Source: Diogma glabrata (taxonomy: Eukaryota; Arthropoda; Insecta; Diptera; Cylindrotomidae). From it: a stretch of DNA of 64,000 bases. A model generated the notes under the pieces. That model was not told the origin of the DNA. It ran no database searches and saw only the letters and a program-made list of their open reading frames with translations. The stretch is from assembly GCA_963693315.1 (NCBI GenBank), contig OY856187.1:380841306-380905305 (forward strand), written 5' to 3'. Below are positions 1 through 11,949 of the stretch, one piece after another (positions within the stretch are counted from its first letter, which is position 1; every line of letters starts with the position of its first letter). The translations under genes were made by a program, and so were the position numbers.

Positions 1-450
1 ACCAACCTTTGTGGTGGACGTTGAAATAACCTGCTAATATAATTTCTGTATTAGGTGCTTTGATGAAAATGTGATCGATCGTGTCTGTAATAGAATTAAA
101 TGCTTCCAATGTTTGATTATGGTGGTAATTAGAACAGCGATATAAATAACACAAAAAGATGTCATGTTTATTTACGACGACTTTGAGCCAGATAAAGCAG
201 AATTCAAAAATACTACTTTTTCATAATGAAGGTGCCTTGTATATACAACATCATTGCGTGTATATATCATTACACCACGGTGTTCAAAAAATGCAAATTC
301 TGGAGAATAATTGCTACAGTCAAATCGTGCATTATCGTTATTTGAATCTTGTGTTTCACCTAGTGCAAGGAGATGTGGTTTCTTTTGGTTGATATGATAT
401 AGGATGCTCAGAAAGGTCTTTGAAAGACCCTGAATGTTGGTGGAATCGAT
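1..450 (-). pseudogene. LINE-A endonuclease domain relic
   Basis: Reading the minus strand from about 450 down to 1 gives the start of an apurinic-type endonuclease of a non-LTR retrotransposon: NIQGLSK, then HLLALGETQ, then FLCYLYRCSNYHH, and near the window edge ILAGYFNVHHKGW. The usual motif is GDFNVHH, so a catalytic Asp appears to be replaced by Tyr. A frame change is needed near 175-185. The domain normally nicks target DNA for target-primed reverse transcription. The element runs off the left edge of the window. It resembles the family that supplied the RT fragments at 4358 and 27762, but the overlap is too small to prove they are the same. Dead copy. Confidence 0.8.
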
Positions 451-2263
451 TACGAAGTTTGAAAAGTAGGCATTGTATTTTGAAAATTAATGATTAATGG
501 TAAAATTAAAAGTTTAAAGCCAAAGCCAGAAGGAACAGATAAAATATCACAATAAAAGTCACGAAGACAAAATTGGCATAGACCATAAAAAATTTCGTGG
601 TCATGTGAGTTCACACTTTCCCACCGGTGATGATAGACACTAAGCAAAATATAGAAATTTCAAATTGTAATTGAATTGCATTGTGATTGTAAAATATATG
701 AGATTAATTAAATTTAAGTCAATAAAATTGAAAAACAAGAAAAAAAATTGGAAAGCAGCTGTAATAAGAAATATAAGAATTGTGTGTTGTTGGTTTGTGT
801 ATATGATAGAAGGAGATCGATCAAAGGGAGTATTTGTTACAGACCCGTAAATATCCACCACATAAAATTAGTTAGCACGAGCAAATCTATAATCCCATCT
901 TGCCTTCTGCAGTATCCGGTTTCTCGAAGCTCAAACAAAATGGGTTTGGGAAAATGAAACCATCTCTCCTAAGATCTCAAAATAAAAAATACTGATAGAA
1001 TGACTAAAGAAGGATACGTTGCTGCATGCTGAAGTGTTAGAAAACAGACCGGCGATTCCACCACAAAATTTAAATCGCAACAAAAATGTAATAGAGTCAT
1101 GATCGTTTTTCACATTTACAGAACAAAATAATGATATTTGAATGAGAAGGAAAAGTGAAAAATGTCCACAATATTTTTCCTCTCCACCGTATTGAGAAGG
1201 GTTTATTACAATGGTCAGAACTACCGCCACCAGAATTGATGTCTAAATGTTATTCTCCAAAACTTAAGCGAGGAAATGAAAAACGATTCTTAAGCTTCCA
1301 ATGTTCACCTATTGAACATCCATATCTCGTTCAAGCACTTACTAGTTTGAAATTCAATTTCAGTCAACAGACGATGCTTATCCAGATTGTGGGTTTCAAC
1401 ATACAATAGAAAAAAATATTTATTCAATTGGAAACAACCAATAATACACTCGTGACTTAGGATGTTAGCTATAATGAAAATATTACCCATCCTATGAATT
1501 GACACAATAGTAAAAAAAATCCCTATAGATTTGACACACTTTTATCTTATATTTTAGGCTTATCATAATAATTATTTATGTACCAAGGATGTAATCAATC
1601 AAGTTATAAATCTCGACTAACGTCTCGGGCAACGAATTCTCACTCGGGCTGAAATTAACTTTACACCTCTGGTACATACAACATTTCTTTATACTTCCTA
1701 CAAGAGAGCATATAGAAAAAAATTCTTAAAGTAACAATAAGAAGGTGTAAAGTAATAAAGCGCGTAAAGTAATAGAGGATGTATAAGTTACTTTTTATGA
1801 AAACTTAAGGAGGCGGAAAACTGTTCGTTTTGCATAGAAAGTATAATCCTTTATGATTTCGCAAATTTTTTGTCGTCATTAAATTTCTGCAATGTCAATG
1901 TAATGTCATTAAATTTCTGCAAAATTAAATATTGCATAATTGTTTGTTATTCAATAAGCGATATATTTTCACACTGTTCAACAAACGCACAAACGTTTAC
2001 ATACAAAGATAAAACAGAGACTAATTCCTTAGTTTGGATAAATTTCAAAATTTTAAAGCGATTTTCGCTATTTACATATTAAATCAGATTCTATTCTCAA
2101 TTTTTTTTTAAATCAATTAACGTAGATTTTAAGACAACAAAAATCAAAATTTATATCGTGAGCAAATATTTTATAAGATAAGGTAAATAAAAAAATTGAT
2201 TAATTGATTTCATCAAAAATAATCCAACTCTATTTTGCTGGTTAGTTTAATTTACAAATAATA
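451..2263. other. No recognisable gene
   Basis: AT-rich sequence. Short open frames on both strands have no recognisable motif or family likeness. No TIR, LTR or tandem structure stands out. It lies between the LINE relic at the window edge and the pogo-like element. Confidence 0.5.
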
Positions 2264-2283
2264 TACAGTAATCCCTCCCGGTG

Positions 2284-2400
2284 CGCGGTTTTCCATTGCG
2301 CGATTTTCCATTGCGCGATTTTCCAGAGCGCGAGATGAGTTTTAATACTAATTTTCGCATTGCGCGATTAAAATTTCACACTGCGCGATTTTTAAAATTT
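2284..2400. repeat. Subterminal TTGCGCGATTTT repeats
   Basis: Variants of TTGCGCGATTTT occur about five times within 115 bp next to the left TIR, and ATTGCGCGGTT recurs at 5978-5995 near the right TIR. Clustered short subterminal repeats often bind the transposase in DNA transposons. That role is inferred here. Confidence 0.7.
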
Positions 2401-3334
2401 TTTTTTTAAATATGTAGGTAAATTTCGTAAAATTAATACGAAAAAATGGAATATGGGTTATCATTCTTTTACAATGTTGTGTGAAAACACATATAAATTA
2501 TAACAAAATGTTATAACATTAAAAAATTTTAAATTCAGTTACATCCTTAATCTCCATAATCCCAACATCCCTTCGATGTCGCCAGACACTAAAAATCCCA
2601 AATCCAAACTATTTATTATTTACGAATAATTAAATATAACATAACAATAAAACCCAAATTTCCATTCTTATAACATCCATAATCCTTACCTTCTTTTGAT
2701 GTCGCCAGACATCATAAATCCTATCAAAACACCAAATACATTTCTACCATCATCCAAAAACTTTCCGTCATAAAAAATCCAATTTATTAACCCAAAATAA
2801 CTAATCCATCCACTTTTCCTATTTAAAAAAACAGATGTTTTATTAAAAATTCCAAAATTTCCAAAAATAAAAACCCAAAATATCCCTTCCTTAAAACAAT
2901 TGAAATTATAAAAAAATATAAAAACAAAAATATAACGATCTCAAAAAATATAATTTATGCGATCAATCAGTAATCTTAAAACCATCATTTCAAAAACATC
3001 CCTTTCCTCCAAAAAATATCAAATATCAATCCATCCATATACTATAGTTACATATATCATATATAAATTAAATTAATTTTATTTATAGAAATTTTATTAG
3101 TAAGTGATTTTATTGAAATATAATTTATAAGTTAAATTATTATCAGTGAATTATTATCAATTATTAAAATTGAATTAGATTATAAGTTATAAAAACCCCA
3201 AAAATATAAGTGAAATAAAAATATTAAGTGTTTTAGTTTTATTCATAAAAGTGAAAGTGAGTGCCCCTTTAGGAATCGTCTTTATCTCTACATCCACCAT
3301 CGAACCTGAACAACAAATTGAACAGATTTGAACA

Positions 3335-4220
3335 AAATCTGACCGATGCATTTGTGATTTGGCTTGAAATTTTTTTACGGGTATGATATAGAAAAAAAAA
3401 AACGTGTTCGAAGATTTTTTTTTGGAAAATAGAGGCGATATAAATTTCAAGAATTTCGTGATTTTTGGTTTGACAGCTTATTTTCAAAAATTTATAACTT
3501 CAGTTTTATTAAAGATAGATCTCATAGAAGCTTTTGTTTATTTTATTTTAAAGTTAAGAGTTGGAATTTTAATAAAAAAATATAGTCAATAAAAAATTTT
3601 AACAAATTCCTATTGTTATAAACAAATAAATTGTTAAAATCGATTTTTAGTGATTGCCCTACAAAAATAAAAAAGTATTTGATATAACTATCGTATTCTA
3701 CGTTCAATTTTCAAGAAAAACGTTTTTTAATTAATGAAAAAATTAGTTTTACTGTTAGAAATAAACTAATTTATCCAGTACCGGACAACAAAAATTTGTG
3801 GAATTTTTTGTCGTTCCGCACTCGATAAATTAATTTATTTCTAATGCTACTCGTACACGAGAGAGGAAAATTACAGGTGTCAAAGAGAAAGTGTCTGAAA
3901 CTTATTGCTAAACTGTTTACACATATGAGTTTGTTAATAATTTTTGTAGATAACAAATTTTTTTTAAAGTTCATCTTTTAGCTTTAAAATAAAACAGAAA
4001 AACAAATGTCTTTCATTACCAGAACCGAAGTTATGAATCTTTGAAAATAAGTTTTCAAGCAAAAAAAAAAATGTCAGCCAAATCAAAAATGTGTCGGTCA
4101 GAAAGGTGTTCGGTTTGTAAAAGAATGACCCATATGTGTAGCAATTTGCATTATTTTTAACTGTGTGGCTGGAAATTGAATGGAGAACATATAGATAAAA
4201 TTAAATTTCAAGCCAAAGGT
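3335..4220. repeat. Imperfect long inverted repeat inside the pogo-like element
   Basis: Segments at 3339-3560 (CTGACCGATGCATTTGTGAT onward) reappear inverted at 3975-4101. A tighter palindrome sits around 3778-3824 (GTACCGGACAAC ... GTCGTTCCGCAC) with matching AATTTATC flanks. Arms differ by point changes and a ~160-bp offset. The stretch would fold into a decayed hairpin. No coding content. Confidence 0.55.
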
Positions 4221-4295
4221 AGAATATTCTAAACAAATTCATATTATTGATATTATTTTTTAAATTTGAGTTGTTTTTCTAAATGTTATTTGTGT

Positions 4296-4357
4296 TAATT
4301 TATCTTTTAACTTGCGAAATGTTTTCTTTTTTCAAAGAGTTGTTGAAGTAATACATA
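4296..4357 (+). repeat. Left ~60-bp direct repeat flanking LINE-A fragment
   Basis: This copy of a ~60-bp sequence (TAATTTATCTTTTAACTTGC at its start, GTTGAAGTAATACATA at its end) recurs at 5646-5705 with a few small differences. The two copies bracket the LINE-A fragment exactly, so they are best read as a very long target site duplication. Confidence 0.8.
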
Positions 4358-5645
4358 ATAGCCGACAGCCAATACGGTTTTCGAAAGAAAAGATCAACTT
4401 CCGATCTATTAAACTATGTAGCGCATTGTTGGAACAGCATACTTGATAAAGGTGGTGAAACATACGTTATCGCCTTAGACATCTCCAAGGCATTCGATCA
4501 AGTCTTGCATGCCAACTTAATCAACAAGCTCGTTGCGTCTGGTTTTCATCCCAATGTTGTGAAACTCATTCAAAATTTTCTATCCAACCGATACATTTCG
4601 GTCTCCTTAGACGGATTTTCTTCTGAGTCTAAACCAATTAACGCTGGTGTACCTCAAGGCTCAGTATTGTCCTCAACCCTATTTTGGATTTATATCAACG
4701 AATTGTTGCAAATCACCAGCAACCCAATAAATAGTTTTGCAGATGATAGTACTCTGCCCAAGTCGTTCGAGCCCCTTCCTTCAAAAGGTAAAATGCACGA
4801 ACGAATTAATCTTGCCCGGAGAGACGCTGCCATAAACGTAAATAAAGACCTAAAAAATGTCGCCAATTGGGGTGACCAAAACCTGGTCAATTTCAACTCT
4901 GCCAAAACACAGCTGTTGATTGTTTCCAGATCAAAGACCGAGTTCCCCAAAGATATTTTATTTAGTGTGTGTGATAAACCAATGGCGGAATGTAAAAATA
5001 TTCGTTTGTTGGGTGTCACAGTTTCAAATGACCTACTCTGGTACGATCATGTAATGGCGATGGCAAAAAGTGCGTCTAAAAAACCATGCAAAAATTTATT
5101 CACTCCATACCAATTTCTCCATGTTTATAAGATCTATATTTGTCCCTGCATGGAGTACTGTTGTCAAGTTCTGGGTGCTGCTTCTGTTTCCATCTTGGCC
5201 CTCTTGGACTCTGTTCAAAAGCGGGCTATACGTATTGTAGGTGATCGAACTTTGACATCAAAACTTGATTCCCTACAACATTGTCGCTCTGTTGCTGACC
5301 TCGTTGTTTTTTTACAAATAACGTCATCAACAGTGCTCAGATGAAATCAGCGGCATCGTGCCTCAAACTTATTCTTACCCCCGTTCTACTCGGCAATCGG
5401 CTGCGGCAACCGGTGAAACGGTCGAGATCCCACGCTGTTATACTGACAGATCGCAGAAAGACTTCTTTGTCCGAACTGCATACAAATGGAATAGTTTGCC
5501 GGAATCTATTGTCTCAGGGGCTTCAATCCGCAGAGGTTTAAAAAAAGCGTTCATCAATACCTTGGAACGCAGGTTGTTGTGGGACCTATATTCTAAAAGG
5601 TATTTGTGTGTTGTTGTTTTTATTCAAAAAAAATATTTTTCAGGC
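4358..5645 (+). mobile_element. LINE-A, 5'-truncated insertion
   Basis: The 5'-truncated non-LTR retrotransposon starts inside the RT domain and ends with the family's 3' end (ATTTGTGTGTTGTTG) and an A-rich tail. The ~60-bp direct repeats on both sides mark the insertion. The same 3' region occurs at 27762-28280, about 41868, and inverted at 60901-61015. Confidence 0.88.
4364..5600 (+). pseudogene. LINE-A reverse transcriptase C-terminal half
   Basis: Reverse transcriptase of a jockey/CR1-type non-LTR retrotransposon that copies element RNA at a nicked target. Visible in order: QYGFRKKRST, motif A ALDISKAFDQV, motif B AGVPQGSVLSSTLF, motif C SFADDSTL (an F in place of the usual Y of YADD), then a C-terminal region with VQKRAIRIVGD and FFVRTAYKWNSLPE. 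The frame is open from about 4364 to 5341. An extra T in the T-run at about 5308-5315 shifts it; the frame then resumes at 5358. The copy at 27762 has one T fewer there, which supports this reading. There is no natural start because the element is 5'-truncated. No function expected. Confidence 0.88.
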
Positions 5646-5705
5646 TAATTTATCTTTTAACTTGCGAAATGTTTTCTTTTTAAAAGAGTTGTTGAAGTAA
5701 TACAT
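5646..5705 (+). repeat. Right ~60-bp direct repeat flanking LINE-A fragment
   Basis: Second copy of the sequence at 4296-4357. It differs mainly by CAAAGAG versus AAAAGAG after the T-run. Together they define the long target site duplication. Confidence 0.8.
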
Positions 5706-5713
5706 ATTTTTCA

Positions 5714-5887
<174 letters not shown>

Positions 5888-6050
5888 CATTTTTGTTTAA
5901 TTAAAACTTTTAATTTATTTTTTTTAATTTTTTTTCAAAATTTGAAACCGAACCCCCCATTTTCATACGAAATACGGTTCACATTGCGCGGTTAAGTGTT
6001 GCGTGCAGTTTTTCTGGAACAAAACTACCGCTCAGTCGGAGGGATTACTG

Positions 6051-6784
6051 TATTTTGTTGTATATCAGATAGACACAAAAACCACGCAATTTAATGTACC
6101 AATAAATATTTTTTATCCTACTAATGCTTAAAAAATGTTTAAATGCCGAAATAACAATATCGAAAAAGCTTAGAACACCGCAAAACTTTTACAACACCAG
6201 AAACATCATCGAAATAGTATATTATTTAATTGGGAGCTGAAGTGTTACTTTTTGTGTTAAGTCTATAGTTTGGCGGACGACCGACCCTAAGCTGACATTT
6301 ATAGAACAAACACAAAAATTTACTTTACTACCGAATTAAATACACCATTTTTTCGGCAAACGTTTAAACTTTTTATAAATATGAAATTAATACATCAAAA
6401 TTTTTATAAATATGATTTATTACTGTCATAGTTACGTCCATAAAAGTAAAAATCATTTAAATTTGTAAAATTTGTATAAAAAATATAATTTTTTGCAATT
6501 CAAAATTTCATTATCCAATCAACATATTTGTTATTTTTTATTGTGATAGTTACACAATTTGTTTGAAAAATAACAAATGTTTTGGTCTTGTTCAACATAT
6601 TTTTATTAGTTCATAATCCATGTTATGTTACTTTTGCTGCCGCCGTAAAAATATGGAAAAATGGCGACACTTTTTCAGTCGCCATAAGAATACTTTACTT
6701 TACTTTACTGCCGCAGTAAAAAAAAGAAACAAAATGATGTTATATGTAAATAAAAAGGACTTTAGCCTTCTCTCCAGTACCTCC
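6051..6784. other. Spacer between two TIR elements, no gene
   Basis: AT-rich spacer with no coding motif. A small perfect-looking hairpin (ATGGCGAC ... GTCGCCAT) lies at 6661-6686, and TTTACTTTACT runs follow it. Confidence 0.5.
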
Positions 6785-6904
6785 ATTCTGGTTCTATGAG
6801 AAAAAATGAAGTGGAATTATTATTTTTCTCGAATTTTGATTTCTCACTAAATAATTTCATTTCACTAAAGGCTTGAAACTACGTACAACAGAAAGAGAAA
6901 CAAA

Positions 6905-6985
6905 ATGCCATACAAATTTTACAGAAACCGAATTTTTATCTGTCAAATTTGTATGAAATTCGGCTTCTGTTTCTGTTTATATTGT
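6905..6985. repeat. Short hairpin near left end of Harbinger element
   Basis: ACAGAAACCGAATTTT is followed about 25 bp later by AAATTCGGCTTCTGT, its near inverse. It would form a stem-loop. No further evidence of role. Confidence 0.55.
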
Positions 6986-7180
6986 ATATGAATGCCCGGC
7001 TTAATTGGTATTATCGTTCTCTTTTCGAGATATAGTTTTTAGTACAAGTTCTAAATAGTACAAATTTTTGAAAATGGGATTCATCAGTCAGTTATTCACT
7101 TGTTTTTATTTGTGGATTTTCTGTTGTATAAATAAATAAATAAATAAATATATAAAAATAATAAATAATAAATAAATAAT

Positions 7181-7562
<382 letters not shown>

Positions 7563-7600
7563 AATACTGTATTTGAATAAATACTGATAACATTCTAAAA

Positions 7601-8927
7601 ATGGACATGTCCTTAAGAATTCGTCTCATTATTACAAAACGAAAAAAGGAAAAGTTAGATTTTTTAAGACGTCGTCATGAACTTCGTGATAGCAGTGATC
7701 CGTTTACTATTCCCGATGCCAGATTTCGTGAACTATTTAGATTTCGTAAGCATTTGGCAAAACCTTTCATAGATGAAATCTCAGTGTATATGGATAAACG
7801 CCAAAAAATAAATGGAGGTCCATTTGTTGTTTCTTGAGAATATTAATAGCAATTCGCTTTTATGCTACAGGTAAAATTTTATTTTAAATATGTTGAGAGT
7901 TAATAATAAGTTTTCTTATACTAGGCTCGTTCCAGCGAATTGTTGGCGATGGTTTTCTGCTCGCAATGAGCCAAACCTCCGTGAGTCACTGTATTAAAGA
8001 GATTTACCACACCATAAATGACAAAATGCTGGAGAAATATGTACAATTTCCACAAACGAGTCTATTTAATGAAGACAAAACAAGGTAAATGACGTCTAGT
8101 AATATTTATTCATATATGTTACTCATATTAAGATTGTTTATTTCAGATTTTATCAAGCATCTGGCTTCCCAGGGGTAATAGGATGCATTGACGGAACACA
8201 CGTTACCATAAAAAAACCAAAAAAGGAAATTGAGCATGTCTACGTGTGTCGGAAAGGTGGTCATTCAAAAAACATTCAAATTGTAAATATTTTTAAAAAA
8301 GTTTAAGTATCTAAATAATTTTATACATACTATACGTATCTAATATAACATTATTCATTAATATTGTCAGTTAATCCAAAGTTTGGTGGAACTGCTCATG
8401 ACGCTTTTGTATGGAAATCCTCACAGCTTCAACTACAATTGAATTTATTATATCAAAATGGCGAAAGAAATTTTTGTTTGTTAGGTAAGTAAAATAAACA
8501 AGTCTCAGTTGTACAATGACGTAATAATTAATTTAATCTTATAGGAGATAGTGGGTACCCACAACAACCGTGGTTAATGACGCCAATCCTCAATACAACT
8601 AATGAAAAGGAAGACAGATATAATGTCTCGCATAAATCTACAAGAAATTGTATTGAAAGATGTATCGGAGTATTAAAAGGCCGGTTTTGTTGCCTCTCTA
8701 GAGAACGATTTTTATGCTACTCTCCATCGAAATGTGGTGTAATTGTAAATGCATGTAGTGTTCTGCACAATATTTTTGTCAGAAACCGCATTTTAATTGA
8801 TGAAGAGGATATTTTAATGGATGATGAACACTATGAAGTTCTTGATGATAATGAACAAACCTTTCATCCATCTCAATTAATCGAAGGCAGAATATTCCAA
8901 GCCGCATTGGTACAGGAATATTTTTAA
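7601..8927 (+). pseudogene. Harbinger transposase (HARBI1-like), five exons
   Basis: DDE nuclease of PIF/Harbinger transposons, which cuts and rejoins element DNA and needs a Myb-like partner. I place exons at 7601-7870, 7925-8084, 8147-8282, about 8360-8484 and 8545-8927, each with GT..AG borders except around exon 4. Exon 1 holds the N-terminal helical region (DARFRELFRFRKHL). Exon 3 has GCIDGTHVTIKKPKK with the first catalytic Asp. Exon 4 has NPKFGGTAHDAFVWKSS. Exons 4-5 join at GDSGYP (second Asp), then IERCIGVLKGRF (Glu). Lesions: a small frameshift at about 7835-7840 and loss of a short coding piece between exons 3 and 4 (8283-8360). The catalytic triad itself is kept. It ends 92 bp before the end of the convergent partner gene. 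Confidence 0.88.
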
Positions 8928-9019
8928 TGTAATCCGAATGTATACCAAAATTATAATATAAAACCACAAATATGAAAATAAATATTTATTGAATTAAAAT
9001 TGATCGAGTTGAAATTTTG

Positions 9020-9984
9020 TTAATTATTATTATTATTACAAGCAGCAATCGCTGCCGCTAACCGTTGCACAGCAACCACTTTTTCTTGTTCCACTTCAAT
9101 TTGCCGTTCTAGAAGATTCTTTTTTTTCTTATCTTCTACTAAATAATCCTCCAATATATCCTCAAGGGACCTAGGTCGCCTCTCTTTTGATGAATTGGCC
9201 GAAGAAAGTGGTGTTGTAGACAAAACTCTTGCCGACAACTGAGGTAGAACTTCATTTGAAACCATCTGTACATTTAAATTTCCGCTATAGTTTTCGGTTG
9301 GTTCTTCATCAAGAACGATTGTTTTTTCAACCGTTGGTATGGCTTGCAAGCTCTGAAATATATAATAATAGGTCAACAGATTTCAGAAGTCAAACGAAAT
9401 ATTTGTGTTTTACTTACCGCTGGTAGTCCAGATTTGGGTGCAGCATTTTCATCACCACGAACGGCATTCCATGATATAAGTGCAATAATGCGCTCTTCGA
9501 AATCAGTTAAAATTCTCTGCGGTGTCATACCATTAATGCCACTTTTATTTATTGTAATTTTAATTTCTGCGGCCCGATTTTTTACGTACAGTCTACAAAT
9601 AAATATATTATAATAAAAATCTATTACCAATAACGATACACAAAACTTTAATAATTTACCTGAGATCAACCCACGTCTTTCTCCAAGTTTTCCCGTCTTT
9701 AAATGCCCCTCCTGCCGCATTTAAAAGCTCCGCCACCTCGTCTCATTTCTCCCGTATATCGCTATTTCCGTCTGCTTTATCAAATCTGAGACTAGCATAA
9801 AAACAAAATGTTTAGTACATAACTTAAATAATTTAATTTTTCTAAAATATTTATTGATACATAATAAAATAAAATTAATAAAATATAGTTACCTCCCACG
9901 CGCCAAATCCACATTCTGCTCTAAATAACTGACTAAAACTTCTTTTTGATTCATTGTTCCTTTTTTCGACATTTTTTTCTCCAT
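9020..9984 (-). pseudogene. Harbinger Myb/SANT-like DNA-binding protein, four exons
   Basis: Second Harbinger protein; in this superfamily it helps the transposase enter the nucleus and bind the ends. Minus-strand exons: 9984-9893 (ATG at 9984; MSKKGTMNQKEVLVSYLEQN), 9791-9660 (RFDKADGNSDIREK, then ELLNAAGGAFKDGKTWRKTW), 9592-9418 (LYVKNRAAEIKITINKSG ... ERIIALI) and 9352-9020. All junctions are GT..AG and join in phase. The first three exons form a Myb/SANT-like trihelix domain. The last exon ends in a charged, coiled-coil-like tail (LLERQIEVEQEKVVAVQRL) and an Asn run encoded by an ATT/AAT microsatellite. The one clear lesion is a TGA at 9743-9745 where Trp is expected. Confidence 0.85.
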
Positions 9985-10940
9985 TTTTGTGCTTGTAAAA
10001 ATTTCAAAGCAAATAATCAAATTTCATATTTAAATTCGTTGACGAGAAAATGTGAGAGTTCATCCCGCAAACGTGATATTTATTTTTTCATTCCACTGAA
10101 CCGGAATGCAAAAATCTCATTTAGTACGAAATCTCATTCCACGAAATAATTCCATACAACCAGAATCTAGCTACAGTAGCTATAAAGTTAAATTAGGCCT
10201 TGCGATTTTACTCTAATTCCTTGTGATGAAATAGTCTTGGTGATTTTACTCTAATTTGTTAATTCGAAAAATATAAAAATATTGACAACAACCAAATTTT
10301 ATTTTTAAAAAATCAGATTGTTTTGATTTTTAAATATAATTTGTACTTACTAAGTTCCAATTTTCTGCTAAGTTGTACTAATTTTGTTAAATCAATTAAG
10401 TCAAATATTTATTTTTCTAGATTAGTGCTGTTCAACCAACCTGGCCCGTTAGCCAGCTTCCGCCCACGCAGTCTTTTAATCAGGCTGATTTTAATGGGAA
10501 TTTCTACTTCAAATTTGTATTTGATATCCAAAATTTTGTATTTCATTAAATTGTGGGCAACATGAAGTTTGAATTTGGAATAGAAAATTTTACATTTCAA
10601 ACGTGACATTTTATGTGAGGTAAGAATAACTATGAAGATTTTAAAACTACACAACCATAATATTTGTATATAGCTTAACTATCGATGGTAGGAATAAGAA
10701 TGTGTTTGTAGCCATAATGAGCAATTATATCAAAAGAATTATAGTAATTGAAAAATTGTATTAAAGAGAGCTATGTGCTGTAAACCAAATCTTATAAATG
10801 AAAATGTAATGAAAAAAGGTGTCAAATCGGTATCAAAAATGGTGAATTCTATAAAATCAAAAGGACTCCAACACAGAAAATTTTAAGCTTTTCTTTCTGA
10901 GGTAATGGATCAGATCAGGATGACATTTTTTTTTATTTTA

Positions 10941-10998
10941 GTCACGTTCGTTAGCTCAGTAGATTGGAGACTTTATTTCGAATCTGGTCTCTTCAATA
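10941..10998 (+). other. tRNA-like A/B-box sequence
   Basis: TAGCTCAGTAGATTGGAG resembles a tRNA D-arm/A-box, and TTTCGAATCTGG resembles a B-box, but the spacing is short and no cloverleaf closes. Possibly a tRNA-derived SINE scrap or chance. Confidence 0.25.
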
Positions 10999-11309
10999 GG
11001 AAATATAAACCTTCATGACAAGTAAAGGAAAGGATGTGCCTTACTTTGAAGATATTCAGTCGTTGAATGAAATGGATTTTTTTTATTTTAGCAAATATTT
11101 TTAGGAACTTAATTTTAAATAAAAAATCAGCTTGCTAATCAACAATTTGAAAATAGTCAAGCATTTATGGAGATACTACTGCGTATTAAAAATATAATCT
11201 ACTTTACAACATTTTCGACCATAGATACAGCTATAATAAATTATTTCAATCATGTCTCATCACTTTACAACTTAAAAAAATTAAATATATAAAAGAATTA
11301 GAAATTTCA

Positions 11310-11670
11310 AAAATCATGAACCAGTGATGGCCGTGTTTGCTAACCCATTTGCTGCTGATGGGAATACTACTGATGCCAAGTTCCAATTCAAATTAATCAA
11401 AGACAGCTAATGTAGTAAATGATCTTGTGACATTTTACCAAAAATATATAAAATTGGAGACGTATCCAAATTTATCAGAACTATAACATTTCAAAATATC
11501 ATATTTTTGGTAGAACATATACTTGAAAATAATTATTTTCGAGGATGAAAAGTGCTATCGAAAAAAAGTACCTCACTAACGGATGAACATCTAAGCTGCA
11601 TTTAAAGAATTGCTACATCGAAAATACTGGCAGATATTGAAAATTTATGTAAACAAAAGTAATGCTAGAT
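11310..11670 (+). pseudogene. hAT transposase C-terminal relic
   Basis: A few pieces in shifting frames match the C-terminal part of hAT transposases of the Charlie/ZBED-type group: AVFANPFAADGNTTDA early, and near 11570-11640 LTDEHLSCI followed by RIATSKILADIENL, the dimerisation-domain end (usually LTDEHL..ILRIATS..PDI..L). In-frame stops and shifts show it is dead. No BED finger or DDE residues are recognisable upstream, so the N-terminal two thirds are missing or unrecognisable. Confidence 0.72.
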
Positions 11671-11949
11671 ATCTCATTAAATATTAAAAGTTGCAGTTAT
11701 TAAATTAATAATTTTTAACAAACAACAGCTGCTTAACATAGAACTAACCACAGAAATCTTAGGTCATAATTATATAAACTTATTATTTACATTATTAATT
11801 TGAAATAATTTAAATACGTAATAAATATATTTTAATTTGTCTAAAAAATATTTGACTTTTGGTCCGCGAAACAAAATTAATTTTTAGTACGGCTCATCTT
11901 CAATTTGAGTTGTACGCCCCTGGTCTAGATCAACATTTCTTTTATAAAT

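Larger units (their letters stand above)
10423..11922. mobile_element. hAT-like DNA transposon, decayed
   Basis: The left end TAGTGCTGTTCAACC and the inverse right end CAGGGGCGTACAACT are of hAT type. They are flanked by TTCTAGAT (10415-10422) and GTCTAGAT (11923-11930), an 8-bp target duplication with one mismatch, the length hAT elements make. A transposase C-terminal relic lies inside. At about 1.5 kb it is shorter than a full element. Confidence 0.78.
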
